This document shows positions 33,593 through 41,502 of a DNA stretch of 64,000 nt, in pieces. Below the pieces are notes generated by a model, which did not search any database, was not told where the DNA came from, and was given only the letters and a program-made list of their open reading frames with translations. Source of the DNA: Persebacter sp965221835 (GTDB taxonomy: Bacteria > Pseudomonadota > Gammaproteobacteria > Tethybacterales > Persebacteraceae); assembly GCA_965221835.1 (NCBI GenBank), contig OZ244916.1, forward strand, positions 1,612,001 through 1,676,000. Reading direction: 5' to 3'. Position 1 is the stretch's first letter. Each line of letters begins with the position of its first letter. The position numbers were made by a program, and so were the translations under genes.

Positions 33593-33595
33593 AAT
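33590..33595 (+). promoter_or_regulatory. -10 box of the FG-GAP lipoprotein gene, 6 bases before the start codon
   Basis: TATAAT preceded by TGT (extended -10), then ACCCGA and the ATG at 33602. No ribosome-binding site is present; a leaderless transcript is predicted. Confidence 0.65.
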
Positions 33596-33601
33596 ACCCG
33601 A

Positions 33602-35167
33602 ATGAAAACACGAAGCGTTTTGATTTTGTCGGCGGCGTTTTTTTGCGCGTCTTGTAGTTGGGAGGATGTGCGTCCGTTGCCGCCGGGAGGTGCGGCGATT
33701 ATGCCGTTTTCCGAAATTGCCGTGCAAGGCGGCGCGAACGAATGGAGCGAAGAATATCATCCGTTTGTCGGGGCGACTCCGATTGACATTGACGGAGACG
33801 GCGGCGAAGAAATTTTTATCGGTGGCGGACACGGCTACGACGATATGCTTTTTGCCTACCAAAACGGCGCGCTTGTCAATATCATCGCCGACACCGGATT
33901 GTCCGATACCGCTGCGACACACGGTGCGAATTCGGTTGATATGGACGGGGACGGCGATGTGGATTTGATTTTGTCGCGCGCGGATGGCGTATTTTTATAC
34001 GAAAATCGCGGCGGTGTTTTTGTGCGGCAACGCATTCCCGCCGATTTGCCGCCCGATTCCGCGCCGCTTAATGTCGCGGTCGGCGACATAGACCGGGACG
34101 GAGATGGCGATTTGTATGTCAGCGCGTTCGTGGATTTGGCGCATTTTCGTTCGGCGACTTTTAACGATCCGACTCATGCAAAAACAAACATTTTTTTGCG
34201 AAACGATGACGGCGTTTTTACCGACATCACCGCGCAATCCGGCGCACCGTCTTTGCAAAATACTTTTCTCGCGAGTTTTATAGATTTGAACGGCGACCGC
34301 TGGCACGATTTAGTTGTCGCACAAAATACCGGACAAGTAGAAATTTTTCGCAACAATCGCGATGGTACTTTTTCTTCCGAAAAAACAAATACCGGCTGGG
34401 GATTTTGGATGGGACTCGCCGCAGCAGACATAGACCGGGACGGCGATCAAGATTTGTTTTTTACCAACTCCGGCACTTCGGTACCGGCGTTTGTTTTGGA
34501 GGCGGCGGGCGATGGCACGGATGCGCAACCGCGCAACTACGGCTGGATTTTATTGCGCAACGATGGCGATTTTAAATTCGCCGACATCACTGCCGATTAT
34601 CAATTAGACGGCTACGGATTCGCATGGGGCGCGGCGTTTGAAGATCTTACTTTGGATGGCGAGTTGGAGTTGCTTGTCGCACAAAACTACATTAAATGGC
34701 CGCCGCACCGGTTTGCGAAACTGCCGAACAAAACATTTGTTTTGCGGGACGGCGCGTACTATCACGCGCCCGCACTCGGTTTGGAACATCGCGCGTTTTC
34801 GCAAGCACCGCTGATTGCGGACATGGACGGAGACGGACGCCCCGATGTTTTTTGGGCGGACATGACCGGCATCGGGCGCGCCTTTCTCAATCGCTCCGAA
34901 AATAATTTTTTGACTTTGCGTTTTCCGGATGCCGTCGGTGCATTCGGTGCGCGCGCGTTTGTCGTTTATGCGGACGGCGAAAAAAGTATCGTTCGCGAAT
35001 TGCACAACAACACCGGAATGTCCACCGACCAGCGCGCCGCCCTCACTTTCGGACTCGGCGACAAAACCGCCGTCCGCGCCGTTGTGGAATGGCCGGACGG
35101 TTTTATGCAAATCATCGAATCGCCCGAAACAAATTCTGTGATTGATGTGTTGAAAGTTTTGCGTTAA
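33602..35167 (+). CDS. FG-GAP/VCBS-repeat lipoprotein (CRTAC1/ASPIC-like)
   Basis: A 521-residue exported protein with a lipoprotein signal (TRSVLILSAAFFCASC, Cys 18). It has at least six calcium-binding FG-GAP-type repeats with Asp-rich loops: DIDGDGGEEIF, DMDGDGDVDLIL, DIDRDGDGDLYV, DLNGDRWHDLVV, DIDRDGDQDLFF, DMDGDGRPDVFW. Together these predict a beta-propeller like integrin alpha chains. The C-terminus (LTFGLGDKTAVRAVVEWPDG) matches the ASPIC/UnbV module that often follows. It probably acts at the outer membrane or cell surface in adhesion or protein binding. It is leaderless by position of its -10 box. The next gene is convergent. Confidence 0.88.
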   Translation: MKTRSVLILSAAFFCASCSWEDVRPLPPGGAAIMPFSEIAVQGGANEWSEEYHPFVGATPIDIDGDGGEEIFIGGGHGYDDMLFAYQNGALVNIIADTGLSDTAATHGANSVDMDGDGDVDLILSRADGVFLYENRGGVFVRQRIPADLPPDSAPLNVAVGDIDRDGDGDLYVSAFVDLAHFRSATFNDPTHAKTNIFLRNDDGVFTDITAQSGAPSLQNTFLASFIDLNGDRWHDLVVAQNTGQVEIFRNNRDGTFSSEKTNTGWGFWMGLAAADIDRDGDQDLFFTNSGTSVPAFVLEAAGDGTDAQPRNYGWILLRNDGDFKFADITADYQLDGYGFAWGAAFEDLTLDGELELLVAQNYIKWPPHRFAKLPNKTFVLRDGAYYHAPALGLEHRAFSQAPLIADMDGDGRPDVFWADMTGIGRAFLNRSENNFLTLRFPDAVGAFGARAFVVYADGEKSIVRELHNNTGMSTDQRAALTFGLGDKTAVRAVVEWPDGFMQIIESPETNSVIDVLKVLR

Positions 35168-35181
35168 AAAAACGGGCGGCG

Positions 35182-35643
35182 TTATTTCGGATTCCAAAAC
35201 ATCAGCCGCAACAACAAAAAATAAAACATCGGACGGCGGACGATATTCGCGCCGTAAATAAAAACATAGTTTTTTTTGTGCGTCCAGATGCGGACGATTT
35301 TGCCGCCGCGAATTTGATAACGCACTTCGCCGGTTTCGGAAAACTGCATTTTGCCGCCGACATCGCCGCGCCATTTTGCAAACACCGAAACGACATCGCC
35401 CGCAACTTCCATCCGCTCAATATCAATCGCCAAACCCGACATTTTTTGGTCAGCGTTGTAATGCAAAAACCGCACCCACCGAAACCAAGAATCGCGCCCC
35501 CGCCCGACAAGTTTCCCGTCCATAAACGCCCGCAAATTTTCATCCAACAACCCCTCCGCCACCGCAAACGGCAACTCCCGCGAAATCACCCGCAAAAGAT
35601 CACAAACAACTTCCTTCGCAGAGTCGGATTTGGTGGCGGTCAT
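35182..35643 (-). CDS. NTF2/SnoaL-like hypothetical protein
   Basis: A 153-residue protein probably of the NTF2-like alpha+beta cone fold: an N-terminal helical part (VCDLLRVISRELPFAVAEGL), a central DSWFRWVRFLHYNADQKMSG, and strands DVVSVFAKWRGD and EVRYQIRGGKIVRIWTHKKN, the usual end of such domains. A C-terminal hydrophobic segment (RRPMFYFLLLRLMF) could touch the membrane. No catalytic residues can be named. The ATG at 35643 lies 8 bases after the stop of the NgoMIV-like endonuclease, so it may be read from the same operon, though a functional link is not obvious. Confidence 0.6.
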   Translation of the reverse strand: MTATKSDSAKEVVCDLLRVISRELPFAVAEGLLDENLRAFMDGKLVGRGRDSWFRWVRFLHYNADQKMSGLAIDIERMEVAGDVVSVFAKWRGDVGGKMQFSETGEVRYQIRGGKIVRIWTHKKNYVFIYGANIVRRPMFYFLLLRLMFWNPK

Positions 35644-35651
35644 GCTTTTCG

Positions 35652-36497
35652 TCAAATCGCCAAATCAAAAATCAAATCGCTGATGTCGCGCAGACGGCGG
35701 CTGCCGATGAGCGTTTTAAGCATGTCGGAATCGCCCGCGCTTTCTTGCAATTCTTTCAACGCAAAATGATAAACGCAGTCAATATCGCCCGTGCCGAACG
35801 CCAGCGGTGTCAAGCGGGAGGGCAACGGTTCGCCGGTGACGACCACAATGCGCGGCGTTCCGCCTTTGCGATTGCGAATTAAATTAAGCCCCTCCGTACG
35901 CACATTTTGCGCGCGGTCGCTTCGCAAAGTCCATTTGCAGGATATGCTGGCGTGGAGAATTGGCGATTTGGAGTTGCGCGCCCGCAGCGGCGTTTCTCCC
36001 GCGACATCTTTGCCCGCGTCTATGATATTTCGGCGATTATTAATTGCCGCGTCCGATTCGGGGGCGCGCGACATGACAATATCCGGCGTGACGATATAAT
36101 CGCCCCATGCCGCCCGCAGTTCCGGGTTGTCTTTTAATGCTTTTGCAATTTCAAGCAAATGCGCGTATTGATTAAAATCGGATATTTTTCCGCCCGGGGC
36201 GAAGCGCCATTGTCCGGGGCGCAAATGCGAAATTTGCGCGAACGATTCCTGCAAAAACCACATCGTTGCGTCTTCAAATTGTTTTCCCACATTCTGCACA
36301 ACGCGCTTGCTCGTACCCGCGCTTTCGCCGGTGTTGGCGAGAATGCTATCCACCATTTCGGCGGCGATTCGAACGCTTTCGCGGCTTCCCGTGTCGGTGT
36401 TGTTCCATGCTTTTTTGCGGTTGTCAAATCGCAACACTTCCCGCAATATGCGACGGTGATAGTCGTCTCGCAACTTCCGGATTATTGACCGGCTCAT
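35652..36497 (-). CDS. NgoMIV-family type II restriction endonuclease
   Basis: A 281-residue type IIF-like endonuclease of the NgoMIV family, which cuts GCCGGC as a tetramer. The active-site set of NgoMIV (E70, D140, K187, E201) is matched in order by E75, D139 in IVTPDIVMSR, K188 in HASISCKWTLRSDRAQN and E202 in RTEGLNLIRNRKGG. The block IVVVTGEPLPSR and GTGDIDCVYHFALKEL is also typical. It overlaps the upstream methylase gene as ATGA, the normal coupled layout for such a system. The target is presumably GCCGGC or a close variant; GCCGGC sites are present in this window (e.g. 5854, 6274), so protection by methylation would be needed. Confidence 0.9.
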   Translation of the reverse strand: MSRSIIRKLRDDYHRRILREVLRFDNRKKAWNNTDTGSRESVRIAAEMVDSILANTGESAGTSKRVVQNVGKQFEDATMWFLQESFAQISHLRPGQWRFAPGGKISDFNQYAHLLEIAKALKDNPELRAAWGDYIVTPDIVMSRAPESDAAINNRRNIIDAGKDVAGETPLRARNSKSPILHASISCKWTLRSDRAQNVRTEGLNLIRNRKGGTPRIVVVTGEPLPSRLTPLAFGTGDIDCVYHFALKELQESAGDSDMLKTLIGSRRLRDISDLIFDLAI

Positions 36498-37801
36498 CGC
36501 TTTACCAAACCGATGACATATTCGTCGTGCATGCGATTTTCAATTTGCGTCAACGCGGTTTTGCTCCAACGGGCAGGCATCATTCTCCGGTCGCGGTTAA
36601 TATGACGCGCGCCGATACCGACCAATTCAAAACTTTCCATTTCTCCGATTGCCGCCAGCCCTTTGTGCGTTTCCACATCCGTTCCGGCGAGAACGGAAGA
36701 AGAGACGACGATAATGCAAGTTTTATTCGGCTTAAGCAGTCGCCGCATTTCACGGATGACATCGCGCATATCCGAAAAATAACGGCGCAACGCCGCCGCT
36801 TTGGATGCGGAAGTTGCGCCCAACGCGTTCACCGTTTTTTGGCACTGCACGGGCAGTACGCCGTCATCGTTATTTTTGCCGGATGTGTCATGCCCGATAT
36901 AGCGCGAACGAAGGGCGGTTAAATCTTTGACGGCGTGATTGAACCAAACCAGCGAAAATTTATGCGCGCGCATGTAATCAATGGCGTTGTTCGCATATGG
37001 CGGCGAAGTCACAATTAAATCGGCGGAGTCGGCGGGCAATCCGGTTTTTTGCGCGAAAACTTGTTTTAGTACGGCGCCGCTGTGAATTTCCGTGTTGTCG
37101 CCCGCTTTGATTGTCTGCGACAAACGTTTAAGAAATTCGGCAAACGCGGACGGCGGCGTTTTATCGTCTACGCGGTGCGGGCGGGTGTGCGCCAAATCTC
37201 GCGCCCGCGAAACGCCCGCCGATTTGGCGATAATGACGGAGGAAAATATCATGGAAAAATAGCGGCGAAGTTTTGCATCGCGCACTTTTTCAATTTCCTG
37301 AATCAACGCGAGCAGTTCTATCTGCGTTTCCGGATAAAACCAGTAATCAATAAACGCCGATGTTTCCGCGCTAAACCGCGTTTCTCTTTCGCGTTGCAGA
37401 GCGCGTTTGTTTTTTTCATAATCGCGTTTCGCGGATTCCAAAATTCCAAAACCGGTTTGGATAATTCGCGCGGGGTCGGCGGGGGAAAGTTTTGCGCCCG
37501 CCACCATCAAGGCAAGCGGGTCAATATCGCATCCGACGGCGCACCGTCCGAGACGGGCGGCTTCCACCAAAGTCGTGCCGGAACCCGCCATCGGATCCAG
37601 CACGGTGTCGCCGGGGGCGGTCATATTTTCAATAAACAATGCGGGCAGTTGCGGCGGAAACTTCGCCGGAAACGGATGCCAGCCGTGAGAACAAAATTTG
37701 CCGGAAGTGCCGTAAAAATTTAAATCGCCGTTCAATAAATCCGCCAGTCGGACGGCGACAGAATCGGGCGCGATATGCAAAAGCGGCGCGGTCGCGGACA
37801 T
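36494..37801 (-). CDS. DNA amino-methyltransferase of the NgoMIV-like system (TSPPY type)
   Basis: A 435-residue DNA methyltransferase. The SAM motif LDPMAGSGTTL (residues ~68-78) precedes the catalytic TSPPYANNAIDYM (265 onward), and TSPPY is usual for N4-cytosine or N6-adenine enzymes. WHPFPAKFPPQLPALF upstream of the SAM motif is characteristic of this subgroup. If the partner cuts GCCGGC, which lacks adenine, N4-methylcytosine is the expected product. Known NgoMIV is, as I recall, protected by a C5-cytosine enzyme, so the pairing here differs. The ATG at 37801 has no clear ribosome-binding site. It is divergent from recA with 151 bases between. Confidence 0.88.
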   Translation of the reverse strand: MSATAPLLHIAPDSVAVRLADLLNGDLNFYGTSGKFCSHGWHPFPAKFPPQLPALFIENMTAPGDTVLDPMAGSGTTLVEAARLGRCAVGCDIDPLALMVAGAKLSPADPARIIQTGFGILESAKRDYEKNKRALQRERETRFSAETSAFIDYWFYPETQIELLALIQEIEKVRDAKLRRYFSMIFSSVIIAKSAGVSRARDLAHTRPHRVDDKTPPSAFAEFLKRLSQTIKAGDNTEIHSGAVLKQVFAQKTGLPADSADLIVTSPPYANNAIDYMRAHKFSLVWFNHAVKDLTALRSRYIGHDTSGKNNDDGVLPVQCQKTVNALGATSASKAAALRRYFSDMRDVIREMRRLLKPNKTCIIVVSSSVLAGTDVETHKGLAAIGEMESFELVGIGARHINRDRRMMPARWSKTALTQIENRMHDEYVIGLVKR

Positions 37802-37912
37802 CCCGCCATATTAACATATTTTCGCGTTGTTTTCCTGTCTTTCGCGAAACCGGGGATTTGCGCGCCCCAAAAAAACTCCCCCGCCGATTCGTTTTCGGGG
37901 GTGGGTTTGGGT

Positions 37913-37918
37913 TAAAAT
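37913..37918 (+). promoter_or_regulatory. -10 box of recA
   Basis: TAAAAT, 34 bases before the recA ATG, followed by an AAGGAACGGGG ribosome-binding region. I see no CTGT-N8-ACAG LexA box in the 150-base spacer, so SOS control is not evident. A GC hairpin with stems CCCCCG and CGGGGG (37878-37900) lies just upstream and reads as a terminator on the minus strand. Confidence 0.5.
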
Positions 37919-37952
37919 ACATCTTTCCAAAAATTTGCAAAAAGGAACGGGG

Positions 37953-39023
37953 ATGAACGATAACGACAAAAAACGGCAACTTAAAGCCGCGCTGGATAAA
38001 ATTCACAAATCTTACGGGCAGGGCGCGATTATGCGACTCGGCGATGGCGATACGCGTCCGAAAGATGTTGCCGTCGTTTCTACCGGTTCGCTGGGGTTGG
38101 ATATCGCCCTCGGCATCGGCGGATTGCCGCGCGGGCGAGTCGTGGAAATTTACGGACCGGAATCGTCCGGCAAAACAACGCTCGCTTTGCAGACCGTCGC
38201 CAACGCGCAAAAAGCGGGCGGAGTCGCTGCTTTCATAGATGCCGAACATGCGTTGGATACCGTATATGCCCAAAAACTCGGCGTAAATATTGACGATTTG
38301 CTGTTGTCGCAACCGGACGATGGCGAACAGGCATTGGAAATTGCCGATGCGCTGGTGCGCTCCGGTTCGGTGGATATTATCGTCGTGGATTCGGTTGCCG
38401 CCCTTACGCCGCGCGCCGAGTTGGACGGCGAAATGGGCGCGTCTTTGCCCGGTTTGCAGGCGCGATTGATGAGTCAAGCGATGCGCAAACTGACCGCTTC
38501 CATTAATATATCGGGCGCGTTGCTGATTTTTATCAATCAGTTGCGGATGAAAATCGGCGTGATGTTCGGCAGTCCGGAAACGACAACGGGCGGCAACGCA
38601 TTAAAGTTTTATTCTTCGGTGCGGCTGGATATTCGCCGCACTTCCGCCATTAAACGCGGCGATGAAATTATCGGCAACGAAACAAAAGTAAAAGTCGCCA
38701 AAAACAAAATGGCGCCGCCGTTTAAGATTGCGATGTTTGAAATTTTGTACGGCGAAGGCGTTTCGCTGGAAGGCGAACTTTTGGAAATCGGTGCGGATCG
38801 CGGTTTTGTACAAAAATCCGGTTCGTGGTATTCGCTGGACGGCGTTCGCATCGGACAGGGAAAAGAAAACGCGCGGCAATGGATGAAAGAACACCCGACT
38901 GAGGCGGCGGCATTGCAGAAAAAAATAATGCGGGCGGGCGGCGTTCTGAAAGACGGCGAAACCGCACCGGCGAAAGAAACGCCGGCGAAAGAAACGAAAG
39001 AAACGAAAGAAGCGAAAGCGTAA
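37953..39023 (+). CDS. recA: Recombinase RecA
   Basis: The DNA strand-exchange ATPase of homologous recombination and SOS induction. Walker A is GPESSGKTT (around residue 68), Walker B VDIIVVDSVAAL, loop L1 ELDGEMGASLPGLQARLMSQ and loop L2 NQLRMKIGVMFGSPETTTGG. The C-terminal domain ends in the repeated acidic/basic tail APAKETPAKETKETKEAKA. Length 356 residues. I chose the ATG at 37953 with GGAACGGGG just upstream; the 42-codon extension to 37827 is in the promoter region. A LysE-type gene is convergent 29 bases after the stop. A recX gene does not follow. Confidence 0.97.
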   Translation: MNDNDKKRQLKAALDKIHKSYGQGAIMRLGDGDTRPKDVAVVSTGSLGLDIALGIGGLPRGRVVEIYGPESSGKTTLALQTVANAQKAGGVAAFIDAEHALDTVYAQKLGVNIDDLLLSQPDDGEQALEIADALVRSGSVDIIVVDSVAALTPRAELDGEMGASLPGLQARLMSQAMRKLTASINISGALLIFINQLRMKIGVMFGSPETTTGGNALKFYSSVRLDIRRTSAIKRGDEIIGNETKVKVAKNKMAPPFKIAMFEILYGEGVSLEGELLEIGADRGFVQKSGSWYSLDGVRIGQGKENARQWMKEHPTEAAALQKKIMRAGGVLKDGETAPAKETPAKETKETKEAKA

Positions 39024-39052
39024 ACGCGGGCGGACGATTCGCGCCGCAAACT

Positions 39053-39664
39053 TCAAAATAATCCGCGCAACAAAACAAATGCGATGGCGAACATCATCAG
39101 CGAAATCCCGCCGTTGATGAATCGCCATATCGCCGGTTTGCGCAAATGCGGCGCGAGTTTGCGGGCACCGAATCCGAGTGCGAAAAACCAAATAAAAGAA
39201 GTGCAGATTCCGCCTGCCGCGAACGGAGTTTTTTCCGCCGCCGGAAGATTAGCGGCGACTCCGCCGAAAACAATCGCCATATCCAAAATGGCATGCGGAT
39301 TGAGCAAACTCAAAGCGAGCGATGCGGCAATTGCACCGCGCAAAGTTTGCGGCAAAACGCCCGCCGCGGCGAGTGATTGACCGCGCACCGCCGCCCGTGC
39401 CGCACGAAAACCGAACCAGCACAAATACGCGATTCCGACCGCTACCAAAATGTCCGCCGCGCCGGTCGCTTTTGCAATGCCGGAAAATGCGATTCCGATG
39501 ACGATTAATAACGCATCGCACACCGCGCAAATCAGCGCGACCGCACCGACAAATTTCCGCGAAAGTCCCTGCGCAAGGACGAAAGCATTTTGCGCACCGA
39601 TAGCAACAATCAATCCGGCGTTCAATGTCAGCCCTTGCAAAAATACCGCCGCATCATTTTCCAT
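39053..39664 (-). CDS. LysE/ArgO family amino-acid exporter
   Basis: An inner-membrane exporter of basic amino acids; ArgO exports arginine in E. coli. The 203-residue protein has six hydrophobic segments, with the family signature GLIVAIGAQNAFVLAQGLSR near the N-terminus, LAVGIAYLCWFGFRAARAA and SLALSLLNPHAILD (the conserved NPHAxLD). The ATG at 39664 follows a TATAAT box by exactly 6 bases with no ribosome-binding site, so it is predicted to be leaderless; the longer frame to 39811 overlaps the divergent promoter. The substrate (Arg, Lys or analogue) cannot be settled by eye. Confidence 0.9.
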   Translation of the reverse strand: MENDAAVFLQGLTLNAGLIVAIGAQNAFVLAQGLSRKFVGAVALICAVCDALLIVIGIAFSGIAKATGAADILVAVGIAYLCWFGFRAARAAVRGQSLAAAGVLPQTLRGAIAASLALSLLNPHAILDMAIVFGGVAANLPAAEKTPFAAGGICTSFIWFFALGFGARKLAPHLRKPAIWRFINGGISLMMFAIAFVLLRGLF

Positions 39665-39670
39665 CACCGA

Positions 39671-39676
39671 ATTATA
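39671..39676 (-). promoter_or_regulatory. -10 box of the LysE-type gene, 6 bases before the start codon
   Basis: TATAAT on the minus strand, then TCGGTG and the ATG. Same spacing as hisG, aroC, the FG-GAP gene and tyrS; leaderless transcript predicted. Confidence 0.65.
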
Positions 39677-39705
39677 CAAACGCCGCTTTCGGATAAAAAA
39701 CAACC

Positions 39706-39804
39706 GCCGCCGCCCGCTTTTCGGTTTGCATTTGCCGCCGTTTTTTTGTATAATCGTTTCGTTGCGGACTTCATTACCGCTTTTAATATCTCTAAAAAAA
39801 AAGG
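39706..39804 (+). promoter_or_regulatory. Promoter module, copy 2
   Basis: Nearly the same ~95 bases as the minus-strand region 19730-19627: TTGCCGCCGTTTTTTT, GTATAATCGTTTCGTTGCGG, CCGCTTTTAATATC. The -10 TATAAT is at 39749-39754, giving a leader of ~53 bases before the lipoprotein ATG, which has AAGGAG. As in copy 1, a leaderless gene is divergent on the other side. Confidence 0.75.
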
Positions 39805-39813
39805 AGAACAAAA

Positions 39814-41073
39814 ATGAAAAAATCGATCATTTTTTTTACCATTGCGACCGCCGGAATTCTCTCTTCTTGCGGCGGCGGCGGCGGAAATAATAATTCAGAA
39901 TCGCTGTCCGTAATTCCGCCGACTCCGCAGCCCGTTGCCACGGTACGCACATTGTCTTGCAGCGAATGCAGTCAGCAGGAAATTAATACATTGAAGGCGG
40001 CGGGCGCATCCATTAACGCGCAAGCGGGCGAAAGCATTGTCGTTCAAATGACATTGACGCAGGCGGAGTATGGGCGTTTGGTCACCTTGTTGAATGAAAT
40101 CCGAAATTCGGAAACGACAACACCTTCTCCGACTCCCCCCGTTCAGCCCGTCCGCACTGGATGCTATCTGGAATATGAATACGGACGGTACGAATACGAA
40201 TGCGATGACGATGACTATCGTGCTACCGTGACAACTTCGTTGACCAATTCGCAGAATCCCCGTTGTTATTATGAATACGAAAACGGGCGGCAGGAATATG
40301 AATGCGAGGATGAACGATATGAGATTGTCGAGCCGCAACTACCGACAACGGATGGAAATCCGACTCCGCCGCTTCGTGACGGACAAAATCCCGTTGGATG
40401 CTATTGGGACGATGACGAATACGAATGCTACTACGCGAACGGATGGGAATGCGAATACGAATACGGGCGATGGGAATGCGAGTACGAAGGGCGTTCCGGT
40501 CTTGGTACGCGCAGTTATTATCAGTTGCCGGACGAAGGCGATGACGCGTTTCGCGGCGATTTGTCGCAAAACATTCGCGGCTATTTGCAAAACGGCGCGG
40601 ACTTGGGCGACTTTCGCTTTGCCGCCGATTCCGAATTGCGCGATATGCACTTGGAATATCGCGCATCCCCGTTGCAGGGCGAACGGGTGGGATTATTTGC
40701 GGACTTCGGATTTCGCCGCGAAAACAGCGGCGAAACGGCGGCGCATTACGGCAAAATGACGGGATTATATTCCGCCCCGTTTGGTGCGGATTTGTATGCG
40801 AGTTTTTCCGCCGGACGGGTGGATTCCGAAGTGCATGAAAACACCGCTCTGCGCGGGTATTCTTTCGGCGTTTTCTTGCGCGACATTCCGCGCGAAAACA
40901 TTTCCGCGCATTTTCGCATGCGCAGCGTTTTGTCAGCGGACGAAGTGGCAGAAAACAAATTCGCCGCCGACATTCACATCGGTGAAGAAAATGCGCAATG
41001 GCAAATCGGCGGATTTTACACGCCGAATGCGAACAAAGCGGAAGTCCGAATTAACGCCGTTAATCGTTTTTGA
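39814..41073 (+). CDS. Surface lipoprotein with Cys/Tyr/Glu-rich repeats and a barrel-like C-terminus
   Basis: An unrecognised 419-residue protein. A lipoprotein signal (KKSIIFFTIATAGILSSC, Cys 19) is followed by GGGGG and a Pro/Thr linker. Residues ~115-230 hold four or five repeats of the kind CYLEYEYGRYEYECDDDD, CYYEYENGRQEYECEDERYE, CYWDDDEYECYYANGWECEY: Cys at both ends, alternating Tyr/Glu/Asp. The C-terminal ~170 residues alternate polar and apolar positions (GADLYASFSAGRVDSEV, ALRGYSFGVFLRDIP) and end in Phe, as in outer-membrane or TbpB-like barrels. The acidic repeats may bind metal. The ribosome-binding site AAGGAG is good. It shares its promoter module with the secreted protein at 19156. 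Confidence 0.75.
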   Translation: MKKSIIFFTIATAGILSSCGGGGGNNNSESLSVIPPTPQPVATVRTLSCSECSQQEINTLKAAGASINAQAGESIVVQMTLTQAEYGRLVTLLNEIRNSETTTPSPTPPVQPVRTGCYLEYEYGRYEYECDDDDYRATVTTSLTNSQNPRCYYEYENGRQEYECEDERYEIVEPQLPTTDGNPTPPLRDGQNPVGCYWDDDEYECYYANGWECEYEYGRWECEYEGRSGLGTRSYYQLPDEGDDAFRGDLSQNIRGYLQNGADLGDFRFAADSELRDMHLEYRASPLQGERVGLFADFGFRRENSGETAAHYGKMTGLYSAPFGADLYASFSAGRVDSEVHENTALRGYSFGVFLRDIPRENISAHFRMRSVLSADEVAENKFAADIHIGEENAQWQIGGFYTPNANKAEVRINAVNRF

Positions 41074-41091
41074 CGGCGGAAAGATGAAAAC

Positions 41092-41124
41092 AAAAGGCGG
41101 CGGGGAAACTCGCCGCTTTTTTTT
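41092..41124 (+). terminator. Terminator after the Cys/Tyr/Glu-rich lipoprotein gene
   Basis: GCGGCG (41097-41102) pairs with CGCCGC (41111-41116), followed by a run of eight Ts. It lies 20 bases after the stop codon. Confidence 0.75.
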
Positions 41125-41218
41125 GCGAAAATGCGGGCGGAAATGCGGGCGAAACGCATAAATCTCTGAAAAACGGGATTTTTCGGACTTCGGCAACGAA
41201 AAAATAGGGTTATGAAAA

Positions 41219-41420
41219 CATTTCGTAGACCTCTTAAAGCATTTCGTAGACCTCTCAACACATTTCGTAGACCTCTGAAAACATTTCGTAGACCTCTCAA
41301 CACATTTCGTAGACCTCTGAAAACATTTCGTAGACCTCGCAACACATTTCGTAGACCTCGCAACACATTTCGTAGACCTCTGAAAACATTTCGTAGACCT
41401 CGCAAAACATTTCCGAGACC
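41219..41420. repeat. Tandem array of 21-bp repeats (family CATTTCGTAGA), locus 2
   Basis: Nine full 21-bp units start at 41219, 41240, 41261, 41282, 41303, 41324, 41345, 41366 and 41387; a degenerate tenth (CATTTCCGAGACC) starts at 41408. The core is ACATTTCGTAGACCTC; the last five bases alternate between TGAAA, TCAAC and GCAAC. The core CATTTCGTAGA and the period equal those of locus 1 (18547-18728). With its flanks it fills most of the 429-base gap before the next gene; nothing else is seen there except the terminator above and a leader. Confidence 0.95.
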
Positions 41421-41502
41421 AATCAGCTGTCATTTTTCCCGTGTTTTATGTTTTAATATCTCCGGTATTTTAATAATCACAAACCAAAAAGGAAATAAAA
41501 CT

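Noticed and set aside
37802..37952. LexA box upstream of recA
   Set aside because: No CTGT-N8-ACAG palindrome or near match could be found by eye in the spacer.
41016..41433. Long minus-strand frames with repeated RGLRNVF or RSTKC peptides
   Set aside because: They arise because the 21-bp period is a multiple of three, which keeps every frame open. None has a ribosome-binding site or sequence outside the array that looks like protein.
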